Below, piece by piece: positions 36,556 to 44,611 of a stretch of 64,000 nt of DNA (the stretch's first letter is position 1; each line of letters begins with the position of its first letter). Below the pieces are notes generated by a model. It did not search any database and was not told the origin of the DNA. It was given only the letters and a program-made list of their open reading frames with translations. This DNA comes from Leucobacter komagatae (GTDB taxonomy: Bacteria; Actinomycetota; Actinomycetes; Actinomycetales; Microbacteriaceae). The translations under genes were made by a program, and so were the position numbers. The stretch covers positions 3,038,001-3,102,000 of the forward strand of contig NZ_VFON01000001.1 of NCBI RefSeq assembly GCF_006716085.1, in the 5' to 3' direction.

Positions 36556-37556
36556 CCGACACGACCGTCATCTCTGACGCCGACGCGTGCGCGCCGTCCA
36601 CGGCGCACGCCATCGGCACCGAGGCCGCCACGACCGTGGCCGGGGCGCTGAAGGCGCTCGCTGACCCGCTGCGGCTGCGGATGCTCTCCGCGATCGCGAC
36701 CGACCCGCGCGGCGAGTCCTGCGTATGCGACCTCGCCGAGCTCGCCGACGTGTCCCAGCCGACCGTCTCCCACCACCTGAAGGTGCTGAAAGAGACCGGG
36801 ATGCTGCTGTCCAAGCGGCGCGGCACCTGGGTGTACTACCGCATCGCGCCGGGCAAGCAGCGCGCCGTCGCGGCCCTCCTCGACGCGTTCGCCCCCGCCG
36901 CGGCCACAACGGACGAGCCCGAGGACACCGCAGCACGGGTCGCGGCCCTGCAGCAGATGGACGCCCGCGTGACGCGGCTCGCCGAAGAGCTCGCCGACGA
37001 GCTGACCGGGCTGAACCGAGAACTCGTGATCGCGATCGTCCGCGAGTCCTACGCCGGCCTGGTCCGTTCGGCCAAACTGACGGCGCACATGATCCCGCTG
37101 ACCGAACGGTTCGCCCGGCAGCGCCTCACCGACCTGACGCGGGACCGCTCGGCCGGGGTGCCGCGGGTGTTGTTCGTGTGCGTGCAGAACGCGGGCCGCT
37201 CCCAACTCGCCGCCGCGATCGTCAACCAGCTCGCCGACGGCCGCGTGATCGCGCGCTCCGCGGGCTCCACCCCTGCCTCGGATGTGCACCCGCACGTGCG
37301 CTCCCTGCTCACCGAGATCGAAGGCGAGCAGGAGGCCGAGACGGCGTTCCCGAAGCCCCTCACCGACGACGCCGTACGCGCGGCCGACGTGGTGGTCACC
37401 ATGGGCTGCGGCGACGTCTGCCCGATCATCCCCGGCGTCCGCTACGAGGACTGGGCCGTGGGCGACCCTGCGCTGGCCTCGCCCGAGGGAGTCGAAGCGA
37501 TACGCCACGACATCGAGGGCCGCGTCCGCGGCCTCCTCGCCACCCTCACCGACTGA
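36552..37556 (+). CDS. ArsR-ArsC fusion protein
   Basis: 334 residues. Residues about 25-115 are an ArsR/SmtB winged helix with the As(III) site CVCDL (Cys57, Cys59) and recognition helix SQPTVSHHLKVL. A helical linker (about 120-195) joins a low-molecular-weight-phosphatase-type ArsC domain with P-loop C-x5-R (Cys210 in VCVQNAGRS). A later Cys pair in MGCGDVCP can form the disulfide relay. One protein could sense arsenite and reduce arsenate. Such fusions are known in Actinobacteria. Confidence 0.9.
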   Translation: MTDTTVISDADACAPSTAHAIGTEAATTVAGALKALADPLRLRMLSAIATDPRGESCVCDLAELADVSQPTVSHHLKVLKETGMLLSKRRGTWVYYRIAPGKQRAVAALLDAFAPAAATTDEPEDTAARVAALQQMDARVTRLAEELADELTGLNRELVIAIVRESYAGLVRSAKLTAHMIPLTERFARQRLTDLTRDRSAGVPRVLFVCVQNAGRSQLAAAIVNQLADGRVIARSAGSTPASDVHPHVRSLLTEIEGEQEAETAFPKPLTDDAVRAADVVVTMGCGDVCPIIPGVRYEDWAVGDPALASPEGVEAIRHDIEGRVRGLLATLTD

Positions 37557-37570
37557 AAGATGCGAAAACC

Positions 37571-37975
37571 ATGACCGACCAGAAGCCCTCCGTCCTCTTC
37601 GTCTGCGTCCACAACGCCGGCCGCTCCCAGATGGCCGCAGGCTGGCTCCGCGAGCTCGCGGGCGACCGCGTCGAGGTCCGCTCCGCCGGATCCATGCCCG
37701 CCGACCAGATCAACCCCGTCGCGGTCGAGGCGATGCGCGAAGAGGGCATCGACATCACCGCCGAACAGCCCAAGGTGCTCACCACCGAAGCGGTGCAGGA
37801 CTCCGACGTGGTGATCACGATGGGCTGCGGCGATGCCTGCCCGTTCTTCCCGGGCAAGCGGTACGAAGACTGGAAGCTCGACGATCCCGCCGGTCAGGGC
37901 ATCGAGTCGGTGCGGCCGATCCGCGACGACATCAAGGGCCGCGTCGAAACCCTCCTCGCCGAACTGCTCGTCTGA
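37571..37975 (+). CDS. arsC: Arsenate reductase (thioredoxin-type)
   Basis: 134 residues. P-loop FVCVHNAGRS with nucleophile Cys12 and Arg18, a DP-like RYEDWKLDDP segment and the relay MGCGDACP. Reduces arsenate to arsenite, probably using the co-encoded TrxA; actinobacterial relatives can also use mycothiol/mycoredoxin. It is the last gene of the operon, 14 bases after the fusion gene, and is followed by a strong terminator. Confidence 0.94.
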   Translation: MTDQKPSVLFVCVHNAGRSQMAAGWLRELAGDRVEVRSAGSMPADQINPVAVEAMREEGIDITAEQPKVLTTEAVQDSDVVITMGCGDACPFFPGKRYEDWKLDDPAGQGIESVRPIRDDIKGRVETLLAELLV

Positions 37976-37987
37976 GGGACTGCGAGC

Positions 37988-38028
37988 AGCGGAGGGGGTA
38001 GAGGCCAGCGGCCCTACCCCCCTCCGCT
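37988..38028 (+). terminator. Terminator of the trxB-arsC operon
   Basis: AGCGGAGGGGGTAG (37988-38001) pairs with CTACCCCCCTCCGCT (38014-38028) with one bulged C and a 12-base loop, followed by TTGTTT. It begins 12 bases after the arsC stop. Confidence 0.88.
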
Positions 38029-38113
38029 TTGTTTCCGGGTTCTCGATCCACGCGGCGAACACCGCTTTGCCGTGAGGTGTGACCCAGTGATCGCGTCACC
38101 GGTCGTTCTCGCT

Positions 38114-38422
38114 CTACCGGGATGCGCCTCGCAGCGCTGCTTCGATCTGCTCCTGCGTGGGCGCTCCGGCGTACCCGCTTCCTGTCGCGTAGACCCGGCA
38201 CGCGAGCGAGCGAACCGGGGCCGTGGGGAACAGGTCGACGCCGTCGACGAGGATCGAGGGCGAGCCTCCGAACGGAGCATCCGCCGCCTCGGCCTCGGTT
38301 CGAATCGTCACCAGCTCGACGGGCACGTCCGCGAGCCCGAGAGCGTCCAGGGCGGCGCGCGCGTGCTCCTCAGCGACAGCTGTGTTCGGGCAGTCGACGA
38401 TGTGCAGCAGTTCGACCTTCAT
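38114..38422 (-). CDS. Small thioredoxin-fold protein of the metal operon
   Basis: 102 residues. VELLHIVDCPNTAVAEE suggests a thioredoxin-like beta-alpha start with a single Cys in place of CxxC, and PSILVDGVDLF carries a cis-Pro-like strand. Homologues with a DCPN motif are seen next to heavy-metal and mercury operons; a metal-binding or redox role is inferred. Its start overlaps the ATPase stop (ATGA), making it the third gene of the cmtR operon. Confidence 0.65.
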   Translation of the reverse strand: MKVELLHIVDCPNTAVAEEHARAALDALGLADVPVELVTIRTEAEAADAPFGGSPSILVDGVDLFPTAPVRSLACRVYATGSGYAGAPTQEQIEAALRGASR

Positions 38423-40338
38423 GCGGTCGGCTCCTTCCGAGTCCGGGCGGCGCGCAGGCCGTTGAGGATGACGACGACCTCGGCGATCTCGTGCACCAGG
38501 ACCACCGCTGCGAGCCCCAGGACGCCGAACAGGGCGAGCGGGAGCAGGGCGGTGATGATCAGCAGCGACAGGATGATGTTCTGGTTGATGATGTGCCGCC
38601 CCCGACGGGCGTGGTCGAACGCGCGCGGCAGCAGCCGCAGGTCATGGCCGGTGAACGCCACGTCGGCCGACTCGATCGCGGCATCGGAGCCGGTCGCGCC
38701 CATCGCGATGCCGATGTCTGCGGCGGCCAGGGCGGGGGCGTCGTTGATGCCGTCGCCGATCATCGCGACCGAGCCGTTCTTCTTACCGAGTTCGCTGATC
38801 GCGGTGGCCTTGTCCTCGGGGCGCAGCTCGGCGCGGACGTCCTCGATCCCGGCCTCCGCAGCGAGGGCACGTGCGGTGCGGGCGTTGTCGCCGGTGAGCA
38901 TCGTCATCCCGATGCCCTGGGTCGCGAGGGTGCGCACGACCTCGGGGACCTCGGGGCGCAGCTCGTCGCGGACGCCGATCGCGGCAACCGGGACGTCGTC
39001 GCGGTGGACGATCACGACCGTCATGCCCTGCTCTTCCAGGCCTGCCACCTGGTCGCCGAGCGACCCGGCGTCCAGCCAGCGGGGGCTGCCGACCGTGATC
39101 CGCGCGCCGTCGAGCTTGCCCTCGATGCCGTGCCCGGCCTGCTCCGCCACGCCCTCGGCCGCAGGGGCATCTGGAGCGGCCGCGGTAATCGCGGCCGCGA
39201 GCGGGTGGGTGCTGTGCTGCTCCAGCGCGGCCGCCCAGGCAAGCGCCCGCGCCTCGGTGATCCCGTCGGCGGTGAGGACGGCGGTGACGGCGGGCTCGTT
39301 GCGGGTCAGGGTGCCGGTCTTGTCGACGGCGACGTGGCGGATCACGCCGAATCGTTCGAACACGGCCCCGGACTTGATGATCACGCCGAACTTGCTCGCC
39401 GACCCGATCGCGGCGACCACTGTCAGTGGCACGGAGATCGCCAGCGCGCAGGGCGACGCCGCCACCAGCACCACGAGGGCGCGGGTGATCCACAGCTCCG
39501 GGTCGCCGAGCAGCGACCCGAGGGTTGCCACGAGCGCGGCGAGGATCAGCACGCCGGGCACCAATGGCCGGGCGATGCGGTCGGCGAGGCGGGCGCGGTC
39601 GCCCTTCTCGGCCTGCGCCTGCTCCACGAGCTCGACGATCGTGGTCAGCGAGTTGTCGGTGCCCGCCGCGGTCGTCTCGACCTCCAGCGCCCCGGCGGTG
39701 TTGATGGCACCCGCCGACACGGCGTCGCCGGGCTCGACCTCGACCGGGATCGACTCCCCGGTGATCGCGGAGGTGTCCAGGCTGGAGCGCCCCGTGCGGA
39801 CGATCCCGTCGGTCGCGATCCGCTCGCCCGGCCGCACCAGCATCAGCTGACCTACATGGAGATCCTTCGCCGGGACTTCGACGGCTGTTCCGTCGTGGCG
39901 GATGGTCGCAGTCTCGGGGACGAGCTTGAGCAATGCCCGCAGCCCGCCGCGGGCGCGGTCCATCGCCTTGTCCTCCAGCGCCTCGGCGATCGAGTAGAGG
40001 AACGCCAAAGCTGCGGCTTCCTCGACATAGCCGAGGATCACCGCGCCGACCGCGCTGATCGTCATCAGCAGGCCGATGCCGAGCTTGCCCGTGAACAGCT
40101 TCCGGATCGCGCCCGGCGTGAACGTTGACGCCCCCAGCAGCAAACCGATCCAGAACGCCACCAGCGCCGGGATCTCGAGCCCGGACCACTCCAGGACCAG
40201 GCCGGTCAGGAAGGCGGTGCCGGAGAAGACTGGGACCATGATCCCGCGGTCCCGCCACCAAGGGCGCTCCGCCTCCTCGGCTTCTTCGGCGTCCGCGGTC
40301 TCGGGCTCGTCGTGCTCGCAGCCGCACGCAGTGCTCAT
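38419..40338 (-). CDS. Heavy-metal P1B-type ATPase, SPC class
   Basis: 639 residues. Phosphorylation site DKTGTLTR near residue 336, TGES, MTGDN-type and GDGINDAPAL motifs show an active P-type pump. The membrane metal motif is SPC (AASPCALAIS, about 296) and the last helices carry HEIAEVVVILNG. Both fit the P1B-4 subclass (Co/Zn/Cd), not CPC pumps. The N-terminus has Cys and acidic residues (ACGCEHDE) instead of an HMA domain. It is coupled to CmtR, so Cd/Pb export is likely. Confidence 0.9.
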   Translation of the reverse strand: MSTACGCEHDEPETADAEEAEEAERPWWRDRGIMVPVFSGTAFLTGLVLEWSGLEIPALVAFWIGLLLGASTFTPGAIRKLFTGKLGIGLLMTISAVGAVILGYVEEAAALAFLYSIAEALEDKAMDRARGGLRALLKLVPETATIRHDGTAVEVPAKDLHVGQLMLVRPGERIATDGIVRTGRSSLDTSAITGESIPVEVEPGDAVSAGAINTAGALEVETTAAGTDNSLTTIVELVEQAQAEKGDRARLADRIARPLVPGVLILAALVATLGSLLGDPELWITRALVVLVAASPCALAISVPLTVVAAIGSASKFGVIIKSGAVFERFGVIRHVAVDKTGTLTRNEPAVTAVLTADGITEARALAWAAALEQHSTHPLAAAITAAAPDAPAAEGVAEQAGHGIEGKLDGARITVGSPRWLDAGSLGDQVAGLEEQGMTVVIVHRDDVPVAAIGVRDELRPEVPEVVRTLATQGIGMTMLTGDNARTARALAAEAGIEDVRAELRPEDKATAISELGKKNGSVAMIGDGINDAPALAAADIGIAMGATGSDAAIESADVAFTGHDLRLLPRAFDHARRGRHIINQNIILSLLIITALLPLALFGVLGLAAVVLVHEIAEVVVILNGLRAARTRKEPTA

Positions 40339-40694
40339 GCGCCTGCTCCCGTCCCGCAGCAGCCCGGCACGGTGCACTGGGCATCCATGCAAGGCGCGTG
40401 CTCGTCCACCGCGAGCGTCACGTCCACCAAAGCGGTCAGCGCCGCCGCCAGGTGCGGGTCCGCGATCTCGTAACGCGTCTGCCGCCCCTCTGGCTCCGCG
40501 ACCACGATCCCGCAGTCGCGCAGGCATGTCAGGTGGTTCGACACGTTCGAGCGGGTCAGTTCCAGCTCGCGCGAGAGCACGGCCGGGTAGCTCGGCCCGT
40601 CGAGCAGGGTCATCAGAATCCGGGAGCGCGTCGGGTCCGCCATGGCCCGGCCGAGCCGGTTCATGACGTCGAGGCGTGAAGCAATGGTCAGCAT
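40335..40694 (-). CDS. cmtR: Cd(II)/Pb(II)-sensing repressor CmtR
   Basis: 119 residues. ArsR-family winged helix with LTRSNVSNHLTCLRDCGIV. Cys57, Cys61 and Cys102 fall at exactly the positions of the Cd/Pb-binding cysteines known in Mycobacterium tuberculosis CmtR. A further Cys-rich tail (CTVPGCC) may bind metal. The start lies inside a palindromic operator, and TATGAT six bases before the ATG suggests a leaderless, autorepressed transcript. Its stop overlaps the ATPase start. Confidence 0.92.
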   Translation of the reverse strand: MLTIASRLDVMNRLGRAMADPTRSRILMTLLDGPSYPAVLSRELELTRSNVSNHLTCLRDCGIVVAEPEGRQTRYEIADPHLAAALTALVDVTLAVDEHAPCMDAQCTVPGCCGTGAGA

Positions 40695-40719
40695 TCACTG
40701 ATCATACAGCGAATGCTGA
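40688..40719 (-). promoter_or_regulatory. CmtR operator/promoter
   Basis: Perfect 9-bp arms TCAGCATTC (40688-40696) and GAATGCTGA (40711-40719) around 14 bases. The left arm contains the cmtR start codon. On the minus strand TATGAT lies six bases before the ATG, so the repressor would cover the -10 and start. Confidence 0.75.
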
Positions 40720-40730
40720 CTATTTGGGTA

Positions 40731-42053
40731 TCAGTGGACCAGGGGTGGTGCCCCCAGCTGGATGAGCTGCGGCGCAGGCGCGCAGCAGGGCCCGGCCGCG
40801 GACTGCTCGTCGGGCGCGTCGAAGAGGCCGGAGCCTCCGCACACGCCCGTGTCGGGCAGGGCGAGCTCCACGCGCTCGGCGGCTTCGCGGTCTCCGGCGA
40901 TCGCGGCGACGACGCTGCGTACCTGCTCGAAGCCGGTCAGGGCGAGGAAGGTCGGCGCGCGTCCGTAGGACTTCGCTCCCACGATGTAGAACCCCGGCTC
41001 GGGCTGCTCGAGGTCGGCCGCGCCGGTGGCCCGGACGGAGCCGCAGGAGTGCACGTTTGGGTCGACCTCCGCGGCGATGCGCGTCGGGGCCTGCAGGCGC
41101 ATGTCGAGGTCGAGACGGATCTCGGAGAGGAAGGATAGGTCGGGGCGGAACCCTGTGGCGACGAACACCCGCGCCGCAGGCGCGAGCTGTCGGCCGTCCT
41201 CTGCAACCAGTACTGCCTGGCCGCCGTCGATGACGACCTGTTCAGTGCGGAACCCGGTGACGAGGTCCACGAGGCCGTCTTCGACGGCCTTCTTCGCGCG
41301 CTGGCCCAGCGCGCCGCGCTCGGGCAGTTCGTCGGCGCTGCCGCCGCCGAAGGTGTTGCCGACCGTGCCGCGGCGCAGCACCCAGCTGATCCGTGTTCCG
41401 GGTTCGCGCTTGGCCACCCTGGACAGGATCCCGATCGTGGTCGCCGCTGAGTGCCCGTTGCCGACCACCACGACATGCTGACCCGCCAGCGCACTGGCAT
41501 CCTCGATCGCGGGCATGCGGTGCTCCATGAGGCCTGCCTCGATCGCTGCACGCTCGCCGAGGGCGGGAAGCCCGTCGGCGCCGGCGGGACTGGGCGTCCG
41601 CCAGGTGCCCGAGGCGTCGATCACGGCGCGTGCTTCGATCCGCTCCTCGCTGCTGTCCGCGGGCTCGACGTGCACGATGAAGGGCTGCTCAGCGCGTCCC
41701 GCATCAACCGAGAGATCGCGGCCCTTGCGCCCCACGCCGATCACCCGCGCCCCATACCGGATGCGATGACCGAGGGTCTCCGCGAGCGGCGCGAGGTACT
41801 GCTCGATCCACTGCGCGCCGGTCGGATACCCCTGAGTGGGCGCCATCCAGCCGGTGGGTTCCAGCAGGCGTCGCGACGCCGCATCGGTGAGCTCCGTCCA
41901 CGGCGAGAACAGCCGCACGTGCCCCCATTCGGCCACCGCCGAGGCCGGCCCAGTGCCGGCTTCCAGGATGAGCGGGTTCAGGCCGCGCTCGAGCAGGTGC
42001 GCGGCCGCCGCGAGTCCCTGCGGGCCCGCGCCGATGACGACGACGGAATCCAT
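40731..42053 (-). CDS. FAD/NADP flavoprotein of the arsenic island (ArsO-like)
   Basis: 440 residues from ATG 42053 (GGAGG six bases upstream; ATG 42065 is an alternative). N-terminal FAD motif VVIGAGPQGLAAAAHL, a second nucleotide motif VVVVGNGHSAATT and VFVATGFRP fit flavin monooxygenases/oxidoreductases. Similar flavoproteins occur in arsenic islands (ArsO), but the reaction is unproved. The C-terminus carries Cys405 and a Cys423-Cys424 pair in GPCCAPA, which may bind As(III). It is divergent from arsR and probably shares its control. Confidence 0.78.
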   Translation of the reverse strand: MDSVVVIGAGPQGLAAAAHLLERGLNPLILEAGTGPASAVAEWGHVRLFSPWTELTDAASRRLLEPTGWMAPTQGYPTGAQWIEQYLAPLAETLGHRIRYGARVIGVGRKGRDLSVDAGRAEQPFIVHVEPADSSEERIEARAVIDASGTWRTPSPAGADGLPALGERAAIEAGLMEHRMPAIEDASALAGQHVVVVGNGHSAATTIGILSRVAKREPGTRISWVLRRGTVGNTFGGGSADELPERGALGQRAKKAVEDGLVDLVTGFRTEQVVIDGGQAVLVAEDGRQLAPAARVFVATGFRPDLSFLSEIRLDLDMRLQAPTRIAAEVDPNVHSCGSVRATGAADLEQPEPGFYIVGAKSYGRAPTFLALTGFEQVRSVVAAIAGDREAAERVELALPDTGVCGGSGLFDAPDEQSAAGPCCAPAPQLIQLGAPPLVH

Positions 42054-42099
42054 ATCAACCTCCATGCATTGATGTTCTTCGATGTGACAAGCCTGCCGA

Positions 42100-42123
42100 A
42101 CGCATCGACATCTGTCAATACGT
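42100..42123. promoter_or_regulatory. ArsR operator between arsR and the flavoprotein gene
   Basis: ACGCATCGAC (42100-42109) and GTCAATACGT (42114-42123) are inverted with 8 of 10 positions matching. A weaker similar motif lies nearer the flavoprotein start (about 42066-42088). Sites of this kind would let ArsR control both divergent genes. Confidence 0.6.
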
Positions 42124-42139
42124 GAGGCAGAATGGAAGC

Positions 42140-42493
42140 ATGGCTGCTCTCCGCTCGACGATTGACACGACACCCGCGCAGGGGCCGTGCTGCGCCCCTG
42201 CGGCATATCCGATGGTCGATGACGCGACCGCGCAGCAGCTCGCGAAGGTGTTCAAAGCGCTCGGCGACCCGAACCGGATCAAGCTGTTCTCGCTCATCAC
42301 CGCGAGTGCGAGCGGGGAGATGTGCGTGTGTGATCTCACCGAACCCGTCGGGCTGTCGCAGCCGACCGTGTCGCACCACATGAAGCTCCTTGTCGAGGCC
42401 GGGCTCGTCACCCGTGAGCAGCGCGGCAAGTGGGCGTACTACCAGCCCACGACCGGCACCCTTGTCGACGCAGCCCGAGCATTCACGGCCTGA
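42140..42493 (+). CDS. arsR: Arsenic-responsive repressor ArsR
   Basis: 117 residues from ATG 42140 (GTG 42122 lies inside the operator). Winged helix with the As(III) motif CVCDL (Cys62, Cys64) and SQPTVSHHMKLL. An unusual N-terminal extension carries a Cys17-Cys18 pair in GPCCAPA, matching the C-terminus of the divergent flavoprotein. Its stop overlaps the arsN ATG by one base. Confidence 0.92.
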   Translation: MAALRSTIDTTPAQGPCCAPAAYPMVDDATAQQLAKVFKALGDPNRIKLFSLITASASGEMCVCDLTEPVGLSQPTVSHHMKLLVEAGLVTREQRGKWAYYQPTTGTLVDAARAFTA

Positions 42494-43113
42494 TGGAGTC
42501 GCTCCAATTCAGGCCGATGGTCGAGGCTGACTGGCCCGAGGTCGAGAACATCTACCGGGCCGGGATCGCGACCTGGCACGCCACCTTCGAAACCGCTCCA
42601 CCCAACACCTGGGCCGCCTTCGCCACCGGCAAACGCCCGGAACTCAGCCTCGTCGCCGTCGACTCCGAGGGGCAGGTTCTCGGGTGGGCCGCCGCCTCAC
42701 CCGTCTCGGCGCGGGCCGTGTACGCGGGCGTCGTCGAGCACTCCATCTACATCCACCCGGATGCTGCAGGGCACGGAGTCGGCTCAGCTCTCCTGACCGC
42801 GTTCCTCGAACTCGCGGACCAGGTGGGGGTCTGGACGGTCCAATCGTCGATCTTCCCCGAGAACACCGCAAGCTTGCGCCTCCATGAGCGGGCCGGGTTC
42901 CGCGTCGTCGGACGGAGAGAACGCATCGCCCGCATGGAAGCCGGGCCATACGCCGGACGCTGGCGTGACACCCTCCTCGTTGAACGCCGCACCACAGCTG
43001 ACCCTGCAGAAGCACGAGGTGAGGGTGCATCTTCCACGAACATGCACCCTCACGCGCACTCCAGCGGCCCGTCGACCCGCATCTTCACGCTGAATCGCCT
43101 TCAGAAATCCTGA
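42493..43113 (+). CDS. arsN: GNAT N-acetyltransferase, ArsN-like
   Basis: 206 residues. The first about 165 match the phosphinothricin-type GNAT family: FRPMVEADWPEVENIYRAGI, ATFET, HPDAAGHGVGSALL (acetyl-CoA loop) and NTASLRLHERAGFR. In arsenic loci this family (ArsN1) N-acetylates arsinothricin or similar amino acids. The last about 40 residues are an atypical tail that crosses the right 13-bp repeat (43074-43086), so the gene may have gained its 3' end from the host ICE. Confidence 0.8.
   Translation: MESLQFRPMVEADWPEVENIYRAGIATWHATFETAPPNTWAAFATGKRPELSLVAVDSEGQVLGWAAASPVSARAVYAGVVEHSIYIHPDAAGHGVGSALLTAFLELADQVGVWTVQSSIFPENTASLRLHERAGFRVVGRRERIARMEAGPYAGRWRDTLLVERRTTADPAEARGEGASSTNMHPHAHSSGPSTRIFTLNRLQKS
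43074..43086 (+). repeat. Right 13-bp direct repeat bounding the island
   Basis: GACCCGCATCTTC, identical to 30757-30769. It lies within the codons for the atypical arsN tail, 41 bases before the end of the VirB4-like gene. Confidence 0.5.
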
Positions 43114-43126
43114 ACTTACGGGGAAC

Positions 43127-44611
43127 CTAGAGCATCCGGGCGCGGGTGTCAAAGAGCTCTAGCTCGGCGGGATGCAACTGCGCTTGCACGACGAAGCTGC
43201 GGTCTTTGATCTTCCAGAGCCCCTGCCCGATGCCGAGTCCTGGGAGGAGGGATCGTTCGGTGCCGGTGAGTCCGAGGGTCTGCGCGGTGACGCTGAGCTG
43301 GTCGGATTCTTGCCGGTACACGATTCTCGTTTCGGCGTTCGCGAGCAGCGACGACGCGAGCGCCCTCATTCGGGAGCCTTGGTCGCCGACGTTCTCCAGG
43401 TCGGTGAGCTTGTGGAAGATGAGCAGGTTGCTGATGCCGTAGTGGCGGGCGAGCCGCCATTGCGCATCCATGCGGGCAAGCAAGCTTGGGTAGGACATGA
43501 GGCGCCAGGCTTCGTCGTAGACGACGAAGCGCTGCCCGCCGGAGGGGTCTTGGAGCGCTGATTCCATCCATGCCGCCGAGCAGGTCATGAGCACGGCGAG
43601 CAGGGCGCTGTTCTCGGAGACGCGGGACAGGTCGAGGGAGAGCATCGGCAACGTCGGGTCAAACTTCTCCGTCGACGGCCCATCGAACAGGCCGCTGAGG
43701 TCCCCTGCGACCAGTCTTCGGAGTGCGTGCCCGAGCATCCGCCCGTCTTCTGCGAGCCGGTCGTCGGGGTCGTCTGTCGGTGAGGGGGTGAGGATGCGGT
43801 CGACGACCATCGGGAGGATCGGCACCTCCGCCGATCTGACCGTGTCTGCGAGGGCGATGTCGATCGCGGTGTGCTCGACCGGGGTGAGCCTCCGGTCGAG
43901 CACGGTTTCCGCGAGCGCGCCGATGAGGTCGCGGCGGCGGGCGGCGACTTGCGCCGCCCAGTCGGCGTCCGGGATGCCCGCGGCCCGGTATCCCTCATCG
44001 AGCGGGTTCAAGCGGGTCGGGAGCGAGGGGCCGAGGACGATCGCGCGACCGCCGACGGCGCGGGCGACGGGGGTGTGCTCGCCTTTGGGGTCGCCGGGGA
44101 CGTAGACGCGCCGCCCGAACGGCAGCGCCCGCGTGTAGAGCGCTTTCGCGAGCGACGACTTCCCGCTGCCGACGATCCCGGCCAAGATCACGTTCGGGGC
44201 GGTGATGACGCCCTGCCGGTACAGCTCCCACGGGTCGTACACGAATGACCCGCCGGAGTAGAGGTCTTGCCCGATGAAGGTGCCGGCCGAGCCGAGCCCG
44301 CCTTCGGCGAGAAACGGGTAATGCCCCGACAAGGTCGCTGAGGTGTCCTGGTGGCGTGGGAGCCGGAACCTGCCCGGCGTGCGCAACGACGCCGCCCCGT
44401 CCTCTCCGGCACGCGGCAGGTAGCGAGTGGCACGGCGGGCTTCGCGTGCTGCTGCCGCCTCCGCCCGCGCCCTCGCCACGGCTTCGGCGCGGGCTTCGGC
44501 GTGGATGCGGGCGGCGGCCTGGGCGCGGGCTTTCCGGTGCCGGCGGAGTTCTCCTTCGGGGCCGACGAGCACCGAGGTATGCAGACGTCCCGCGTCGGTG
44601 TCGTTGCTCAT
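43127..44611 (-). CDS. VirB4-like conjugation ATPase
   Basis: 494 residues. Walker A GIVGSGKSS near 145 and Walker B FVVYDEAW near 364 fit the C-terminal motor of VirB4/TraE ATPases that power type IV channel assembly. It is shorter than classical VirB4 (about 800); the SCO6880 protein upstream may supply the rest. An Ala/Arg/Glu-rich coiled-coil opens the protein. Last gene of the right-arm transfer operon, ending 41 bases from the island repeat. It starts with a 4-base overlap with the preceding gene. Confidence 0.85.
   Translation of the reverse strand: MSNDTDAGRLHTSVLVGPEGELRRHRKARAQAAARIHAEARAEAVARARAEAAAAREARRATRYLPRAGEDGAASLRTPGRFRLPRHQDTSATLSGHYPFLAEGGLGSAGTFIGQDLYSGGSFVYDPWELYRQGVITAPNVILAGIVGSGKSSLAKALYTRALPFGRRVYVPGDPKGEHTPVARAVGGRAIVLGPSLPTRLNPLDEGYRAAGIPDADWAAQVAARRRDLIGALAETVLDRRLTPVEHTAIDIALADTVRSAEVPILPMVVDRILTPSPTDDPDDRLAEDGRMLGHALRRLVAGDLSGLFDGPSTEKFDPTLPMLSLDLSRVSENSALLAVLMTCSAAWMESALQDPSGGQRFVVYDEAWRLMSYPSLLARMDAQWRLARHYGISNLLIFHKLTDLENVGDQGSRMRALASSLLANAETRIVYRQESDQLSVTAQTLGLTGTERSLLPGLGIGQGLWKIKDRSFVVQAQLHPAELELFDTRARML

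Larger units (their letters stand above)
30757..43086. mobile_element. Nested Tn554-like arsenic/cadmium resistance island
   Basis: A 12.3-kb unit between the two ICE transfer arms. It starts with an integrase-HTH-zinc-ribbon recombinase trio and carries arsenic and Cd/Pb resistance genes. The 13-bp direct repeat marks candidate ends. Removing it would join the HEAGH-protein gene to the VirB4-like gene with a short gap. The Tn554-like assignment rests on gene sizes and order, not on an alignment. Confidence 0.6.

Noticed and set aside
38122..40128. Long plus-strand frames opposite the P-type ATPase
   Set aside because: Shadows of the ATPase, which has all P-type motifs on the minus strand.
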